A stretch of 64,000 nucleotides of DNA, from assembly GCA_902517245.1 (NCBI GenBank), contig CABYBK010000001.1, positions 1-64,000 of the forward strand, written 5' to 3'. Source of the stretch: an uncultured Bacteroidota bacterium. Its GTDB lineage: Bacteria > Bacteroidota > Bacteroidia > Flavobacteriales > Flavobacteriaceae. The notes below the pieces were generated by a model. That model was not told the DNA's origin. It ran no database searches and was given only the letters and a program-made list of their open reading frames with translations. A program made the translations under genes and the position numbers. Positions 17,346 to 27,628 of the stretch are shown here, piece after piece; position 1 is the first letter of the stretch, and the number at the start of each line of letters is the position of its first letter.

Positions 17346-18708
17346 TCTCATTAATAAACTTCTTTGCAAGATCATCAGCAGAAACTTGGGTTTTAGCTTC
17401 GGTAATTACTCGAATAATTGGTTCTGTATTCGATTTTCTTAAATGAATCCACTCTTCAGAAAAATCAATTTTTAATCCATCGACAGTAGACATATCGTTA
17501 TTGCGATATTTCCGTTTTATAGTTTTAAAAATTTGAGCAACATCAACTTCATTTTTCAAAATAATTTTATTCTTGGACATAAAATAAGAAGGATAAGATG
17601 CTCTAATATCTGAAACACTTTTCTTACGCTCTACTAAAAGAGATAAAAATAAAGCTACACCTACTAAAGCGTCTCTTCCATAATGAATATCAGGATATAT
17701 AATACCACCATTACCTTCTCCTCCAATTATGGCTCCTACTCTTTTCATTTCAATAACTACATTTACCTCACCAACTGCACTTGCTGTAAAAGATCCACCT
17801 AATTTATTGGTTATGTCAGCAAGTGCTCGAGTTGAAGATAAGTTTGAAACTGTTGGTCCTATTTTTTTTGAAAGTATAAAATCTGCACATGCAACAAGTG
17901 TATATTCTTCTCCAAATGATTTACCTTTTTCATCGACAAATACCAATCGATCAACATCTGGATCAACAGCTATTCCAAAATCAGCTTTGTTTATAACAAC
18001 AGCTTCACAAAGATCCTTCAAATTTTCTTCCAGGGGCTCAGGATTGTGAGGAAAATCTCCATTGGGGGTGCAATGAATTTTTACTACCTCAACGTTTAAA
18101 GCATCTAAAAGTTTAGGGATTATAACCCCACCCGAGGAATTCACACCATCAACAACAACCTTAAATTTAGCTTTTTTGATATCGATTTTATTAACATATT
18201 TTAATGAAACAGTTGCATTAATATGTTTATCCAAATAATTAGAATTTTCACTAATAGTCCCTAGATTATCTATTTCCGCATAACTGAATTTTTCAGCCTG
18301 AGCCAAATCTATAATCTTAGAACCAGCATTAGAATCAATAAATTCGCCTGCTTCGTTTAGCAACTTTAGAGCATTCCATTTTTTGGGATTGTGACTAGCA
18401 GTAATGATTATTCCTCCATCAGCATTTTCCATTGGAACTGAAATAGCAACAGTAGGTGTTGTAGAGAGACCTAAATCAATAACATCAATTCCCATTCCTA
18501 CTAGAGTATGATTTACTAATGAATGAACCATAGGCCCAGAAATTCTTGCATCTCTTCCAGTAACAACAGTCAATCTTCCATGAGCTTTTCCTTTAAGCCA
18601 CATTGCATAAGCAGAAGTATAACGAACAATATCTAATGGAGTAAGATTTGAGTTTGGTAGATTTCCAATTGTTCCCCGAATTCCGGAAATGGACTTAATT
18701 AATGTCAT
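17329..18708 (-). CDS. glmM: phosphoglucosamine mutase
   Basis: A 459-residue alpha-D-phosphohexomutase that interconverts glucosamine 6-phosphate and glucosamine 1-phosphate for peptidoglycan and LPS precursors. The phosphoserine loop is TASHNPKKWNALKLL near residue 100, the metal loop is DPDVDRLVFVDEKG, the sugar loop GEGNGGIIYP and the phosphate loop RKSNTEPIIRV at the C-terminus. The start MTLIKSISGIRGTIG is the family's usual N-terminus. In Bacteroidota this form is annotated as GlmM, although a phosphomannomutase/phosphoglucomutase activity cannot be excluded from sequence. Confidence 0.9.
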   Translation of the reverse strand: MTLIKSISGIRGTIGNLPNSNLTPLDIVRYTSAYAMWLKGKAHGRLTVVTGRDARISGPMVHSLVNHTLVGMGIDVIDLGLSTTPTVAISVPMENADGGIIITASHNPKKWNALKLLNEAGEFIDSNAGSKIIDLAQAEKFSYAEIDNLGTISENSNYLDKHINATVSLKYVNKIDIKKAKFKVVVDGVNSSGGVIIPKLLDALNVEVVKIHCTPNGDFPHNPEPLEENLKDLCEAVVINKADFGIAVDPDVDRLVFVDEKGKSFGEEYTLVACADFILSKKIGPTVSNLSSTRALADITNKLGGSFTASAVGEVNVVIEMKRVGAIIGGEGNGGIIYPDIHYGRDALVGVALFLSLLVERKKSVSDIRASYPSYFMSKNKIILKNEVDVAQIFKTIKRKYRNNDMSTVDGLKIDFSEEWIHLRKSNTEPIIRVITEAKTQVSADDLAKKFINEIKQLF

Positions 18709-18873
18709 TAAAAATAAATTACTTGCAATTTAATTGATAATATCTAGAAAAATATATCTATAACTTATAATTAACATGAATTATATTAATTATGAAAGTT
18801 GAGTTTGTTTTAATTAAGAAAAAGTATCTTCATATTTTTAAATTTAATATACTCCAATAATTATATTGAATAG

Positions 18874-19458
18874 TTGAATTTTCTTGCTCATGTATATTTA
18901 TCTGGACCTAATACACCTCTAGCAATAGGAAACCTTATTGCTGACCGTATAAAAGGAAAGAAAATAAATCTTCTAACACCAGAAATCAGAGCAGGTGTAA
19001 TTCTGCATAGAGAAATAGATAATTTTACTGATAAACATTATATATTTCGAGAATGTGTTTCAATATTATTCCCGAAATATCGTCATTATAGTAAGGTCAT
19101 TGTTGATATGTATTTTGACCATTTTTTGGCATTGAAATGGGATATTTTTCATGAAATTTCACTCGATAAATTTTCAAATAATTTTTACATCCAATTAGGA
19201 AATAGATCATCTGAATTTAATCCAGATATACAGAATTTCATACATAATCTGATAAAATATAATTGGTTTAAACATTACAAAACATTATCTGGGCTTGAAG
19301 AAATATTAATTCAAATGGAAAAACAAACAAAGTTCCCTTCAAATTTGGCAGCATCAATTGATGAGTTAAAGTTAAATTATGATTACTTTATGGGACATTT
19401 TTTTCAATTTATGAAGGAGGTTATTGAGTTCACTAAAATGAAAACTAACAATTTATGA
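18874..19458 (+). CDS. acpH: acyl carrier protein phosphodiesterase (AcpH-like)
   Basis: A 194-residue protein of the AcpH family, HD-like metal-dependent enzymes that remove the 4'-phosphopantetheine group from ACP. The N-terminus MNFLAHVYLSGPNTPLAIGNLIADRIKGK, the HREIDNFTD motif and the VDMYFDHFLALKW motif are diagnostic. The start codon is TTG; homology at the very first residues supports it because no ATG lies nearby in frame. It follows a 165-base gap with no recognisable element. Its stop overlaps the ggt start (ATGA). Confidence 0.88.
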   Translation: MNFLAHVYLSGPNTPLAIGNLIADRIKGKKINLLTPEIRAGVILHREIDNFTDKHYIFRECVSILFPKYRHYSKVIVDMYFDHFLALKWDIFHEISLDKFSNNFYIQLGNRSSEFNPDIQNFIHNLIKYNWFKHYKTLSGLEEILIQMEKQTKFPSNLAASIDELKLNYDYFMGHFFQFMKEVIEFTKMKTNNL

Positions 19459-21140
19459 AACTAAATTATTCACATTTAATACTTTTTGTGATTTTGACTA
19501 TATCTGTTACAATCACAAGCTGTTTATCAGAAAAAAAAATTACAGGAGCAGTAGTTAGTGCTAGAGAAGAAGCCTCTTCAATAGGTGTAGCCATAATGGA
19601 AAGGGGTGGTTCAGCATTCGATGCTATGATTGCAACAGATTTAGCTTTAACTGTTTGCTTTCCAAATGCAGGTAATATATCTGGCGGTGGATTTATGGTT
19701 TATAGAACAGCAAATGGAGAAAAAGGTAGTATAGACTATAGAGAAAAAGCACCTTCTGGTGCTTCAGTAGATATGTATTTAGATAATGAAGGTAATGTTA
19801 TAGATGGCAAAAGCACTATAGGCGGATTAGCCGTTGGTGTTCCCGGAACTGTTGCGGGTTTGGTTGCTATACATGAAAAATTTGGAACTCTTCCATGGGA
19901 GGATTTAGTTCAACCAGCTATTGATTTAGCATCAAACGGTTATTTAGTAACAAATAAACAAGAAAATAGTTTTAATTCTAAAATAAAAGAATTTATAGCT
20001 GTAAATGGTCCTGATACATTTTATGCGCAAGGATTTAAATCAGGAGACCGAGTCAAAAATCTTGCTCTCGCAAATACTTTAAAGCGTATTGCCAAATATG
20101 GTAAATCAGGTTTTTATGAGGGACCAAATGCAGATAATTTAGTTGAAAGAGTAAAAGAAACTGGAGGTATAATAACACATGATGATTTGCTAGCTTATAG
20201 CCCAGTTTGGCGTGATGTAATTAGTTTTCGATATAAAGACTTGACAGTAAATTCTATGGGTCCTCCTTCAAGTGGAGGTATATGTTTAGGACAAATATTA
20301 AAAATGATAGAACCATATGATGTAGGACAATATCAGCATAATTCAGAAAAAGCCATGCAAATTATAGTAGAGGCAGAACGAAGATCTTATGCAGATAGAA
20401 GTTTTTATTTAGGAGATCCAGACTTTTATAAAGTACCCTCAAAAAATCTACTAGATCAGGACTATTTAAATGAGAGAATGAAATCTTTTGACTTTGGGAA
20501 AGCCACTGAATCAATTGATATTAATCCAGGAACTATGCCCTTTGATGAAAGCGAGGAAACAACACACTACTCTATTGTAGACAAAATGGGAAATGCTGTT
20601 GCTGTAACCACTACTTTGAACGGGAGCTATGGCTCAAAAGTATTTGTGGATAAAGGTGGTTATTTTTTAAATAATGAGATGGATGATTTTAGTAGCAAAC
20701 CTGGTGTACCCAATATGTTTGGATTGATTGGTGGTGAAGCAAATTCTATTGCACCACAAAAAAGAATGATTAGTTCAATGACCCCAACAATAGTTGAAAG
20801 AGAGGGTAAACTTTCAATGATTGTAGGAACCCCTGGAGGTTCAAAAATAATTACTTCTGTTCTTCAGACAATATTAAACGTTTATGAGTTTGGAATGGAT
20901 GTTCAAAATGCTGTTTCCGCTCCACGATTTCATCATCAATGGCTGCCTGATAATATAGTTCTTGAACCAGGACGCTTTAATCAAAATACAGTGAAAAAAT
21001 TGCAAGAAAAAAATTATAATATTAAAGATGAATATAATGAAATTATAGGAAGAGTAGATGCCATTTTTGTTTCAGATAATGGAGAGATATCTACAGGTGC
21101 TGATCCAAGGGGAGATGATAAAGGGGTTAACCTTTATTAA
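19455..21140 (+). CDS. ggt: gamma-glutamyltransferase, lipoprotein form
   Basis: A 561-residue gamma-glutamyltranspeptidase that cleaves gamma-glutamyl bonds such as in glutathione. It is made as one chain and self-cleaves before the Thr in EETTHYSIVD (near residue 370) to give large and small subunits. Other landmarks are NAGNISGGGFMVYR, DYREKAP, GVPGTVAGL, and the small-subunit motifs LNNEMDDFS and GTPGGSKIITSVLQT. The N-terminus is a lipoprotein signal ending at SVTITSC, so it is probably membrane-tethered outside the cytoplasm. The ATGA overlap couples it to the AcpH-like gene. Confidence 0.94.
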   Translation: MKLNYSHLILFVILTISVTITSCLSEKKITGAVVSAREEASSIGVAIMERGGSAFDAMIATDLALTVCFPNAGNISGGGFMVYRTANGEKGSIDYREKAPSGASVDMYLDNEGNVIDGKSTIGGLAVGVPGTVAGLVAIHEKFGTLPWEDLVQPAIDLASNGYLVTNKQENSFNSKIKEFIAVNGPDTFYAQGFKSGDRVKNLALANTLKRIAKYGKSGFYEGPNADNLVERVKETGGIITHDDLLAYSPVWRDVISFRYKDLTVNSMGPPSSGGICLGQILKMIEPYDVGQYQHNSEKAMQIIVEAERRSYADRSFYLGDPDFYKVPSKNLLDQDYLNERMKSFDFGKATESIDINPGTMPFDESEETTHYSIVDKMGNAVAVTTTLNGSYGSKVFVDKGGYFLNNEMDDFSSKPGVPNMFGLIGGEANSIAPQKRMISSMTPTIVEREGKLSMIVGTPGGSKIITSVLQTILNVYEFGMDVQNAVSAPRFHHQWLPDNIVLEPGRFNQNTVKKLQEKNYNIKDEYNEIIGRVDAIFVSDNGEISTGADPRGDDKGVNLY

Positions 21141-21174
21141 TTACAAAATACCTAAAATAATACATTATAAGACT

Positions 21175-21182
21175 TATTTTTG
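21175..21182 (+). promoter_or_regulatory. putative -7 promoter box TATTTTTG for uvrA
   Basis: Matches TAnnTTTG exactly and ends 12 bases before the ATG at 21195, implying a very short leader. The TTG that the ORF track uses as the uvrA start (21180) is the last three bases of this box, which argues against that start. No clear -33 element is seen. Confidence 0.45.
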
Positions 21183-21194
21183 TCGATTATTTTT

Positions 21195-24044
21195 ATGAAA
21201 AAAACTGACAATTCAATACATATTGAAGGTGCTAGAGTTCACAATTTAAAAAATATAAATTTAGATATACCAAGGGATAAACTGGTTGTAATTACAGGTT
21301 TATCTGGTAGTGGAAAATCTTCTTTAGCCTTTGATACTATCTATGCGGAAGGGCAGCGAAGATACATGGAAACATTTTCTGCTTATGTTCGTCAATTTCT
21401 TGGAAACATGGAAAGACCTGAAGTGGATAAAATTGATGGCCTCTCCCCTGTTATTGCTATTGAACAAAAAACAACATCCAGAAGTCCTAGATCAACCGTG
21501 GGAACAATTACAGAATTGTATGATTATCTACGATTGTTATTTGCAAGAGCTGGAACAGCATATAGCTACGTCTCAAATGAAAAAATGATTAGTTATTCGG
21601 ATAGTCAAATTCAAAATTTAATTCTTGAAGAATACCTAGACAAAAAAGTAATTCTTCTTGCTCCCATTATTAAATCAAGAAAAGGACATTATCGAGACTT
21701 ATTTGACTCTCTTTCTCGGCAAGGATTTTCAAAAGTAAGAGTAGATAATATTATAGTTGATTTAACTCCGGGAATGAAATTAGATCGCTATAAAATTCAT
21801 GATATCGAACTTGTGATTGATCGGTTTAAGGTTAAAAATAATAGTGATTTTTTAAAAAGACTTGAGGAGTCAATGGTTACAGCCATGCATTATGGACAGG
21901 ATGTTATTATGATTCTTGATGTTGAAAAAAATACTTCTAGATATTTCAGTAGAAATTTGATGTGTCCTAGCTCGGGTATTTCATATCCCAATCCAGAACC
22001 AAATAGTTTTTCTTTTAATTCACCTAAGGGTATGTGCCCATCATGTAAAGGACTAGGAGTAAAACACAAGGTGAACTTAAAAAAATTGATTCCTGACCCT
22101 AGTTTATCAATTTCCCAGGGAGGAATTGCGCCACTTGGAACAAAAAAGGGGAATTGGACATTCAAACAGATTGAAACCATTGCAACTTGCTATAATTTTT
22201 TATTGACTGATCCAGTTAATAAAATCCCAAAGTCTGCTATGGATGTAATAATAAAAGGGAGTCGAGATAAATTTGATATTCCTTCAAAAACACTAGGAAT
22301 AACAAGGACTTATAAAATTGATTTTGAGGGTTTTGAAAATTATATTGAAAATGCTTACAATGAAGCCCCAACTGCAAGTGTTAAACGTTGGGCAGCAGAT
22401 TTTATGGATAGTTATTCTTGCAATGAGTGTGAGGGGTCTAGATTGAGAAAAGAGGCTTTAAATTTTAAAATTCTAGATAAAACTATCGCTGAGTTAGCAA
22501 AAATGGATCTGAAAGATTTGCATGATTGGATTAAGCAACTATTGAAAAATCTAAATAAAAATGAGCAAATCATTTCTTCTGAAATAATTAAAGAAATTCT
22601 TGTTCGACTGCAGTTTTTAATTGATGTAGGATTGGAATATCTTCAGCTTAATCGTTCATCTAAATCTCTTTCTGGCGGAGAAGCACAAAGAATTAGGTTA
22701 GCAACTCAAATTGGTTCGCAGCTTGTAGGAGTACTATATATTTTAGATGAGCCAAGCATCGGACTTCATCAAAGGGATAATAATCGATTGATAGATTCTT
22801 TAGGTTCACTGAGAGATTTAGGGAATTCAGTTTTAGTTGTAGAGCATGATAAAGATATGATGTTACGTGCAGATCATGTTATTGATATGGGCCCTCGTGC
22901 TGGAAAAAATGGTGGTGAAATTATTTCTCAGGGCTCTCCAAAGGAAATTCTTAGCCAACAAACACTAACATCAAATTTCTTGAACGGTAATTTTCGTATC
23001 GATATTCCAGAAAAAAGGAGAAAAGGAAATGGAAATAAAATTAGGCTAAGGGGTTGCACAGGAAATAATTTAAAAAATATTGATATTGATATCCCTCTTG
23101 GTGTTATGATTGGAGTAACAGGTGTTTCGGGTAGTGGAAAATCCACACTAATTAATGAGACACTATACCCTATTCTAAATAGCCATATTTATAGGGGGGT
23201 CAAAGTTCCTTTGCCTTATCAGGGTATAAGTGGTTTAAAATACATAGATAAAGTAGTAGACATAAATCAAAACCCCATTGGACGAACACCAAGGAGTAAT
23301 CCCGTAACCTACTGTGGAGTTTTCAGTGAAATAAGAAGTCTTTACACAAAAACACCAGAAGCACAAATAAGAGGATACAAGGCTGGACGTTTTAGCTTTA
23401 ATGTGGTTGGAGGAAGATGTGAAACTTGTCAAGGCGGTGGAATGAAAGTTATCGAAATGAACTTTCTTCCAGATGTTTATGTAGAATGCGAAAATTGTCA
23501 AGGGAAACGTTTCAATCGTGAAACATTGGAAATAAGATTTAAAGGAAAATCTATTTCTGATGTTTTAAATATGTCAATTAATGAAGCTTGTAAATTCTTT
23601 GAATCGATCCCTAAAATATATAGGAAACTTAAAACTATTCAAGATGTTGGATTGGGTTATATTAATCTAGGCCAATCATCAACTACACTTTCTGGTGGTG
23701 AGGCACAAAGAATTAAATTAGCGGCTGAATTATCTAAAAAGGATACCGGCAAAACATTTTATATTTTAGATGAACCAACTACCGGACTTCATTTTGAAGA
23801 TATTAGAGTACTTTTGAATGTTTTAAATATTTTGGTAGATAAAGGTAACACTGTATTAATTATTGAACACAATTTGGAAGTTATAAAGCAAGTTGACTAC
23901 ATTTTTGATATCGGACCTGAGGGAGGCCGTTATGGTGGAGAATTAATCTGTGAGGGTAAGCCACAGGAAATTATAAATCATCCAACAAGTCATACAGCAA
24001 AATTTTTAAAAAAAGAATTAAAACTAATTCAACGTTTAAGATGA
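21195..24044 (+). CDS. uvrA: excinuclease ABC subunit UvrA
   Basis: The damage-recognition ATPase of nucleotide excision repair, about 949 residues from the ATG at 21195 (the track's TTG at 21180 lies in the probable promoter). Two ABC modules are complete: Walker [15 protein letters not shown] and [14 protein letters not shown], signatures [13 protein letters not shown] and [13 protein letters not shown], Walker [13 protein letters not shown] and [12 protein letters not shown]. The C-terminal zinc finger CETCQGGG...CENCQGKRF is intact. The first zinc module has only CPSS...CPSC, one cysteine short of the usual CxxC...CxxC. The gene overlaps the LOG-family gene by four bases. Confidence 0.97.
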   Translation: MKKTDNSIHIEGARVHNLKNINLDIPRDKLVVITGLSGSGKSSLAFDTIYAEGQRRYMETFSAYVRQFLGNMERPEVDKIDGLSPVIAIEQKTTSRSPRSTVGTITELYDYLRLLFARAGTAYSYVSNEKMISYSDSQIQNLILEEYLDKKVILLAPIIKSRKGHYRDLFDSLSRQGFSKVRVDNIIVDLTPGMKLDRYKIHDIELVIDRFKVKNNSDFLKRLEESMVTAMHYGQDVIMILDVEKNTSRYFSRNLMCPSSGISYPNPEPNSFSFNSPKGMCPSCKGLGVKHKVNLKKLIPDPSLSISQGGIAPLGTKKGNWTFKQIETIATCYNFLLTDPVNKIPKSAMDVIIKGSRDKFDIPSKTLGITRTYKIDFEGFENYIENAYNEAPTASVKRWAADFMDSYSCNECEGSRLRKEALNFKILDKTIAELAKMDLKDLHDWIKQLLKNLNKNEQIISSEIIKEILVRLQFLIDVGLEYLQLNRSSKSLSGGEAQRIRLATQIGSQLVGVLYILDEPSIGLHQRDNNRLIDSLGSLRDLGNSVLVVEHDKDMMLRADHVIDMGPRAGKNGGEIISQGSPKEILSQQTLTSNFLNGNFRIDIPEKRRKGNGNKIRLRGCTGNNLKNIDIDIPLGVMIGVTGVSGSGKSTLINETLYPILNSHIYRGVKVPLPYQGISGLKYIDKVVDINQNPIGRTPRSNPVTYCGVFSEIRSLYTKTPEAQIRGYKAGRFSFNVVGGRCETCQGGGMKVIEMNFLPDVYVECENCQGKRFNRETLEIRFKGKSISDVLNMSINEACKFFESIPKIYRKLKTIQDVGLGYINLGQSSTTLSGGEAQRIKLAAELSKKDTGKTFYILDEPTTGLHFEDIRVLLNVLNILVDKGNTVLIIEHNLEVIKQVDYIFDIGPEGGRYGGELICEGKPQEIINHPTSHTAKFLKKELKLIQRLR

Positions 24045-24724
24045 AAGAAGTGCGAATGAAAAACTGGAATGAAATAAAAACAAATGACTCTTGGTCCCTT
24101 TTTAAAATTATGAGTGAATTTGTAAATGGATATGAAAAACTCAGTTCTATTGGACCCTGTATTTCTATTTTTGGATCTGCAAGAACACCTTCTAATCATC
24201 CTAATTACAAACTAACAGTAGAAATTGCAAAAGCTGTTTCTGAATCTGGATATGGAATTATAAGTGGAGGTGGTCCAGGTATAATGGAAGCAGCAAACAA
24301 AGGAGCTCAAGAGGCCAATGGAGTTTCAGTAGGCCTGAATATAGTATTACCCTTTGAACAACAAAGTAATCCATACATTGATAAAGATAAACTTATAGAT
24401 TTTCAATATTTTTTTGTGCGTAAAGTAATGTTTGTAAAATATGCGCAGGGCTTTATCGTTATGCCTGGCGGAGTTGGTACCCTAGATGAACTCTTTGAGG
24501 CTTTTACGCTATTGCAAACTTCCAAAGTTAATAAATACCCAATTATACTTGTAGGGGTTGAATATTGGAATGGCTTAATAGAATGGATTAAAAATAGACT
24601 TTTAAAAGATCATAATATAAGTCCAGAAGATTTAGATCTAATCGAGGTTGTCGACACCAAAGATCAGGTAATAGAATGCTTAAATCGTTTTTATATTAAG
24701 GATAATTTTAAGCCAAATTTTTAA
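24041..24724 (+). CDS. LOG family (TIGR00730) nucleotide phosphoribohydrolase
   Basis: A 227-residue Rossmann-fold protein of the LOG/YvdD group, which cleaves nucleoside 5'-monophosphates between base and ribose phosphate, including cytokinin precursors. The two family motifs are intact: SGGGPGIMEAANKGA near residue 80 and the catalytic MPGGVGTLDELFEAFTLLQ near 142. An upstream FGSARTPSNHPNY segment is also typical. The start overlaps the uvrA stop (ATGA); a second Met five residues on is an alternative. The physiological substrate in flavobacteria is not established. Confidence 0.92.
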   Translation: MKEVRMKNWNEIKTNDSWSLFKIMSEFVNGYEKLSSIGPCISIFGSARTPSNHPNYKLTVEIAKAVSESGYGIISGGGPGIMEAANKGAQEANGVSVGLNIVLPFEQQSNPYIDKDKLIDFQYFFVRKVMFVKYAQGFIVMPGGVGTLDELFEAFTLLQTSKVNKYPIILVGVEYWNGLIEWIKNRLLKDHNISPEDLDLIEVVDTKDQVIECLNRFYIKDNFKPNF

Positions 24725-27559
24725 ATGTTTAAAGTTCACAAAATAAAAATATTATTTTTACCGATAATCGGTTTCATTGGCACATTAGCTAGTGGTCAAA
24801 ACAGCTATTTGATTGATGCAAATGTTAACCTAAAAAGTCAAACATTAATCGTTTCTCAAACTCTAATATTTAAAAACCCATCTAATAAAGAATTAAGAAA
24901 GATATATCTTAGTGATTGGGCTAACTCTTATGAAGGAACAGAATCTCAATTAGTAAAGCATTTAGCAAACCAATTTAATCGTAGTTTTTATTTGAGTTCT
25001 AAAAATAAATTAGGTTTTACTAATATTAAACAATTAAGTGTAGATAATGAACAACTCGAGTGGTCTCGTATGAAAGATCAGCTTGATTTGATTGAGGTTT
25101 TATTAGAAAAACCTTTAAAAGCTGGAAAAAAACTAAAACTAAATTTAAATTATGAAATAAAAATCCCAGATGACAAGTTTACTGGGTATGGTATAAATTC
25201 AAACAATAGAATTTTCTTTCGTGACTTTTTTATAAGCCTCAACCCTTATATAAAGAACAAATGGCTCTTACAAAGCAACCTTGGGTTAAGAGATAATAGT
25301 AATATAAATTCCAATTATTTAATTAATTGGACTTACCCTGAAAACTACAATTTAGTAAGTAATTTATATCAAATTAAAACATTAAAAAGTTCAAAAAATG
25401 GATTTAAATTAACACAATGGAAAGGCGATAGTGTATCCAGTCCAGAATTTATTTTTGATAACGAAAATAAATTTCAAGAGATTTCTTTTGAAGATAATTT
25501 TACAATTGTCACAGATATAATTCCAAATAAAAATTCAGAAGTCGAATTAAATGAGTCTTTAAGACGGATATATAACTTCACAAATAGCCTACTTAGTCCA
25601 TTAGAACATAAAAAAGTACTGATACTAAAAAAGGATTATTCAAAAAATCCATTAGTAGGAATCACTGAAGCACTATCATTCTTAAATCCATTTAGTGATT
25701 CTTTTATATATGAAACTAAATTTATCAAGGCTTACTTAGCAACTTATCTTCATGAACTCCTGAAGATTGACAAACGTAAAAATCATTGGATTCCTGGAGG
25801 AATCCAAACTTATGTTATGATGAAATACGTAAAATCATTTTATCCAAATAACAAGTTTCTAGGAGCATTAAAGGATTTTAAAGTTTTAGGAATCCGCCCT
25901 TTTAATAGTTACAGTGCTGCTCAAATTGGATTTAACGAAAGCTTCTCATTTATTTATGAATTTGGAGAACACGCAAATACTCAACAATCGGACACATTAG
26001 AAAGAGGAAAATTAACCAAATCAAATGAGCTTTATTTCTCTCCATACCATGTTGGGTCAGGATTATATTATTTAGATCAATATTTAGCGGGAGATATACT
26101 TGATGAAAGCCTCTTAAAATTTAGTTTTAATAAAGGATTGTTATCATTACAGGAAATATTGTCTAACAAAACATCTAAAAAAATAGATTGGTTTTTCAAT
26201 GAATATCTTTCTGATAGAGAAGCGTTTGATCTTTATATAAAAAACGTTGTGAAAAATAAGGATTCAATTTCTGTTACAATTTCAGAAAAAAAATCACATG
26301 CAGTTCCATATAAATTAGACCTTATAAAGAAAGATAGCATTATAAAGGAGAAATGGATTTATCACTCTGGAAAAGATACTATCATAAAATTTAAAAAAGA
26401 TGATCTAGATTTCATAGCTATTAACTCTAATCGTTTTTTACCTGAAAAAAATAGGCCTAATAACTGGAAAAACTTAAAATCTTCAACTGGTTTAAAACCT
26501 GTAAAATTAACCTTTTATGGTGATAGTGAGGATCTTAAGCGTAATCAATTATTTTACCATCCAATATCAGATTATAATGCTTATGATGGGTTTACAGCTG
26601 GAATGAGACTATATAATACAAGAGTCAAAAATCAACCATTTGAAATTGATTTACACCCACAATATACATTTAAGGAAAATACTTATGTTGGATTTTTTAG
26701 GACTCGATATCGATTTATAAATCATAAAAGTAAAAATTACCTAAATCAAGTATTTATAACCGGAAAAAGCTATCATTACAATACAAATCTTAGATATACA
26801 TCATTACAACCTTCATTTTCCATGTATTTCAGGCCATTTGATTTGCGCTCTAATAAGCGTCAACTTTTAAATGTTTCTTGGTACAATGTTTTTCGAGATC
26901 GAGACCCTGATATTGAAGTAAATCCTGATTACAGTGTTTTACGTTTTTTACACCGTTATGAAAATGCAGATGCAGTGAATGTTTTTTCTACAAATTCAAA
27001 CTTTGAGATTTCTAATAAATTTGGTAAGCTTACTTTTACTAGTCAATATCGTAAACTATTCCCTAGTGGAAGACAATTTTCAATACGTTTCTTTGCCGGT
27101 AAATTTCTATGGCATAACACAACTGAAACACAATTCTTTGATTTTAATTTAAATCGCTCTCCTGATTATCTTTTTCGATATGATTATATAGGTAGATCAG
27201 ATGAAACAGGAATCTGGAGTCAACAATTTGTCCCCGCCGAAGGTGGCTTTAAGGCTTTTTTTACTGAGTCATCTGCAAATAATTATATGACATCAATTAA
27301 TGCTTCTATCGGAATTTGGAAATGGATTGAATTTTATGGGGACATAGGTTTATTAAAAAATATTAATCGACCATCTAAAAGTTATTTTGATTCTGGAATA
27401 AAATTTAATTTAGTCCCTGATTATTTTGAGATCTTTTTCCCTCTTTACTCGTCGAATGGATTCGAGCCTACTCAGTCTCAATATGCCACAAAAATTCGTT
27501 TTATTTTTTCTCCACGCTTGAAGACTTTGAGTAGTTTATTTTCACGTAAATGGTTTTAA
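24725..27559 (+). CDS. M1-peptidase-like protein with degenerate zinc site and barrel-like C-terminus
   Basis: A 944-residue exported protein that starts on the base after the LOG gene stop. A signal peptide (ILFLPIIGFIGTLASGQ) precedes a beta-rich domain resembling the M1 aminopeptidase N-terminal saddle. The gluzincin core is recognisable but altered: YLHELLK near residue 342 in place of HExxH, and WIPGGIQTYVMMKYV in place of WxxEGxxxY, so two zinc ligands appear lost. From about residue 590 the sequence has alternating aromatic/polar strands and it ends SSLFSRKWF, a terminal aromatic residue as in outer-membrane barrels. I infer a non-catalytic outer-membrane protein; the function is unknown. 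Confidence 0.7.
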   Translation: MFKVHKIKILFLPIIGFIGTLASGQNSYLIDANVNLKSQTLIVSQTLIFKNPSNKELRKIYLSDWANSYEGTESQLVKHLANQFNRSFYLSSKNKLGFTNIKQLSVDNEQLEWSRMKDQLDLIEVLLEKPLKAGKKLKLNLNYEIKIPDDKFTGYGINSNNRIFFRDFFISLNPYIKNKWLLQSNLGLRDNSNINSNYLINWTYPENYNLVSNLYQIKTLKSSKNGFKLTQWKGDSVSSPEFIFDNENKFQEISFEDNFTIVTDIIPNKNSEVELNESLRRIYNFTNSLLSPLEHKKVLILKKDYSKNPLVGITEALSFLNPFSDSFIYETKFIKAYLATYLHELLKIDKRKNHWIPGGIQTYVMMKYVKSFYPNNKFLGALKDFKVLGIRPFNSYSAAQIGFNESFSFIYEFGEHANTQQSDTLERGKLTKSNELYFSPYHVGSGLYYLDQYLAGDILDESLLKFSFNKGLLSLQEILSNKTSKKIDWFFNEYLSDREAFDLYIKNVVKNKDSISVTISEKKSHAVPYKLDLIKKDSIIKEKWIYHSGKDTIIKFKKDDLDFIAINSNRFLPEKNRPNNWKNLKSSTGLKPVKLTFYGDSEDLKRNQLFYHPISDYNAYDGFTAGMRLYNTRVKNQPFEIDLHPQYTFKENTYVGFFRTRYRFINHKSKNYLNQVFITGKSYHYNTNLRYTSLQPSFSMYFRPFDLRSNKRQLLNVSWYNVFRDRDPDIEVNPDYSVLRFLHRYENADAVNVFSTNSNFEISNKFGKLTFTSQYRKLFPSGRQFSIRFFAGKFLWHNTTETQFFDFNLNRSPDYLFRYDYIGRSDETGIWSQQFVPAEGGFKAFFTESSANNYMTSINASIGIWKWIEFYGDIGLLKNINRPSKSYFDSGIKFNLVPDYFEIFFPLYSSNGFEPTQSQYATKIRFIFSPRLKTLSSLFSRKWF

Positions 27560-27628
27560 AATGAATTAAAATTAACCTATAAGGCTATAACTTTCTCATA
27601 TGGTTTTTTTGTATTATTGCAGTAATTT

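Noticed and set aside
18709-18873. An RNA gene or riboswitch in the largest gap (glmM to acpH)
   Set aside because: The 165 bases are AT-rich without tRNA-like or stable stem features, and no glmS-type ribozyme signature was seen.
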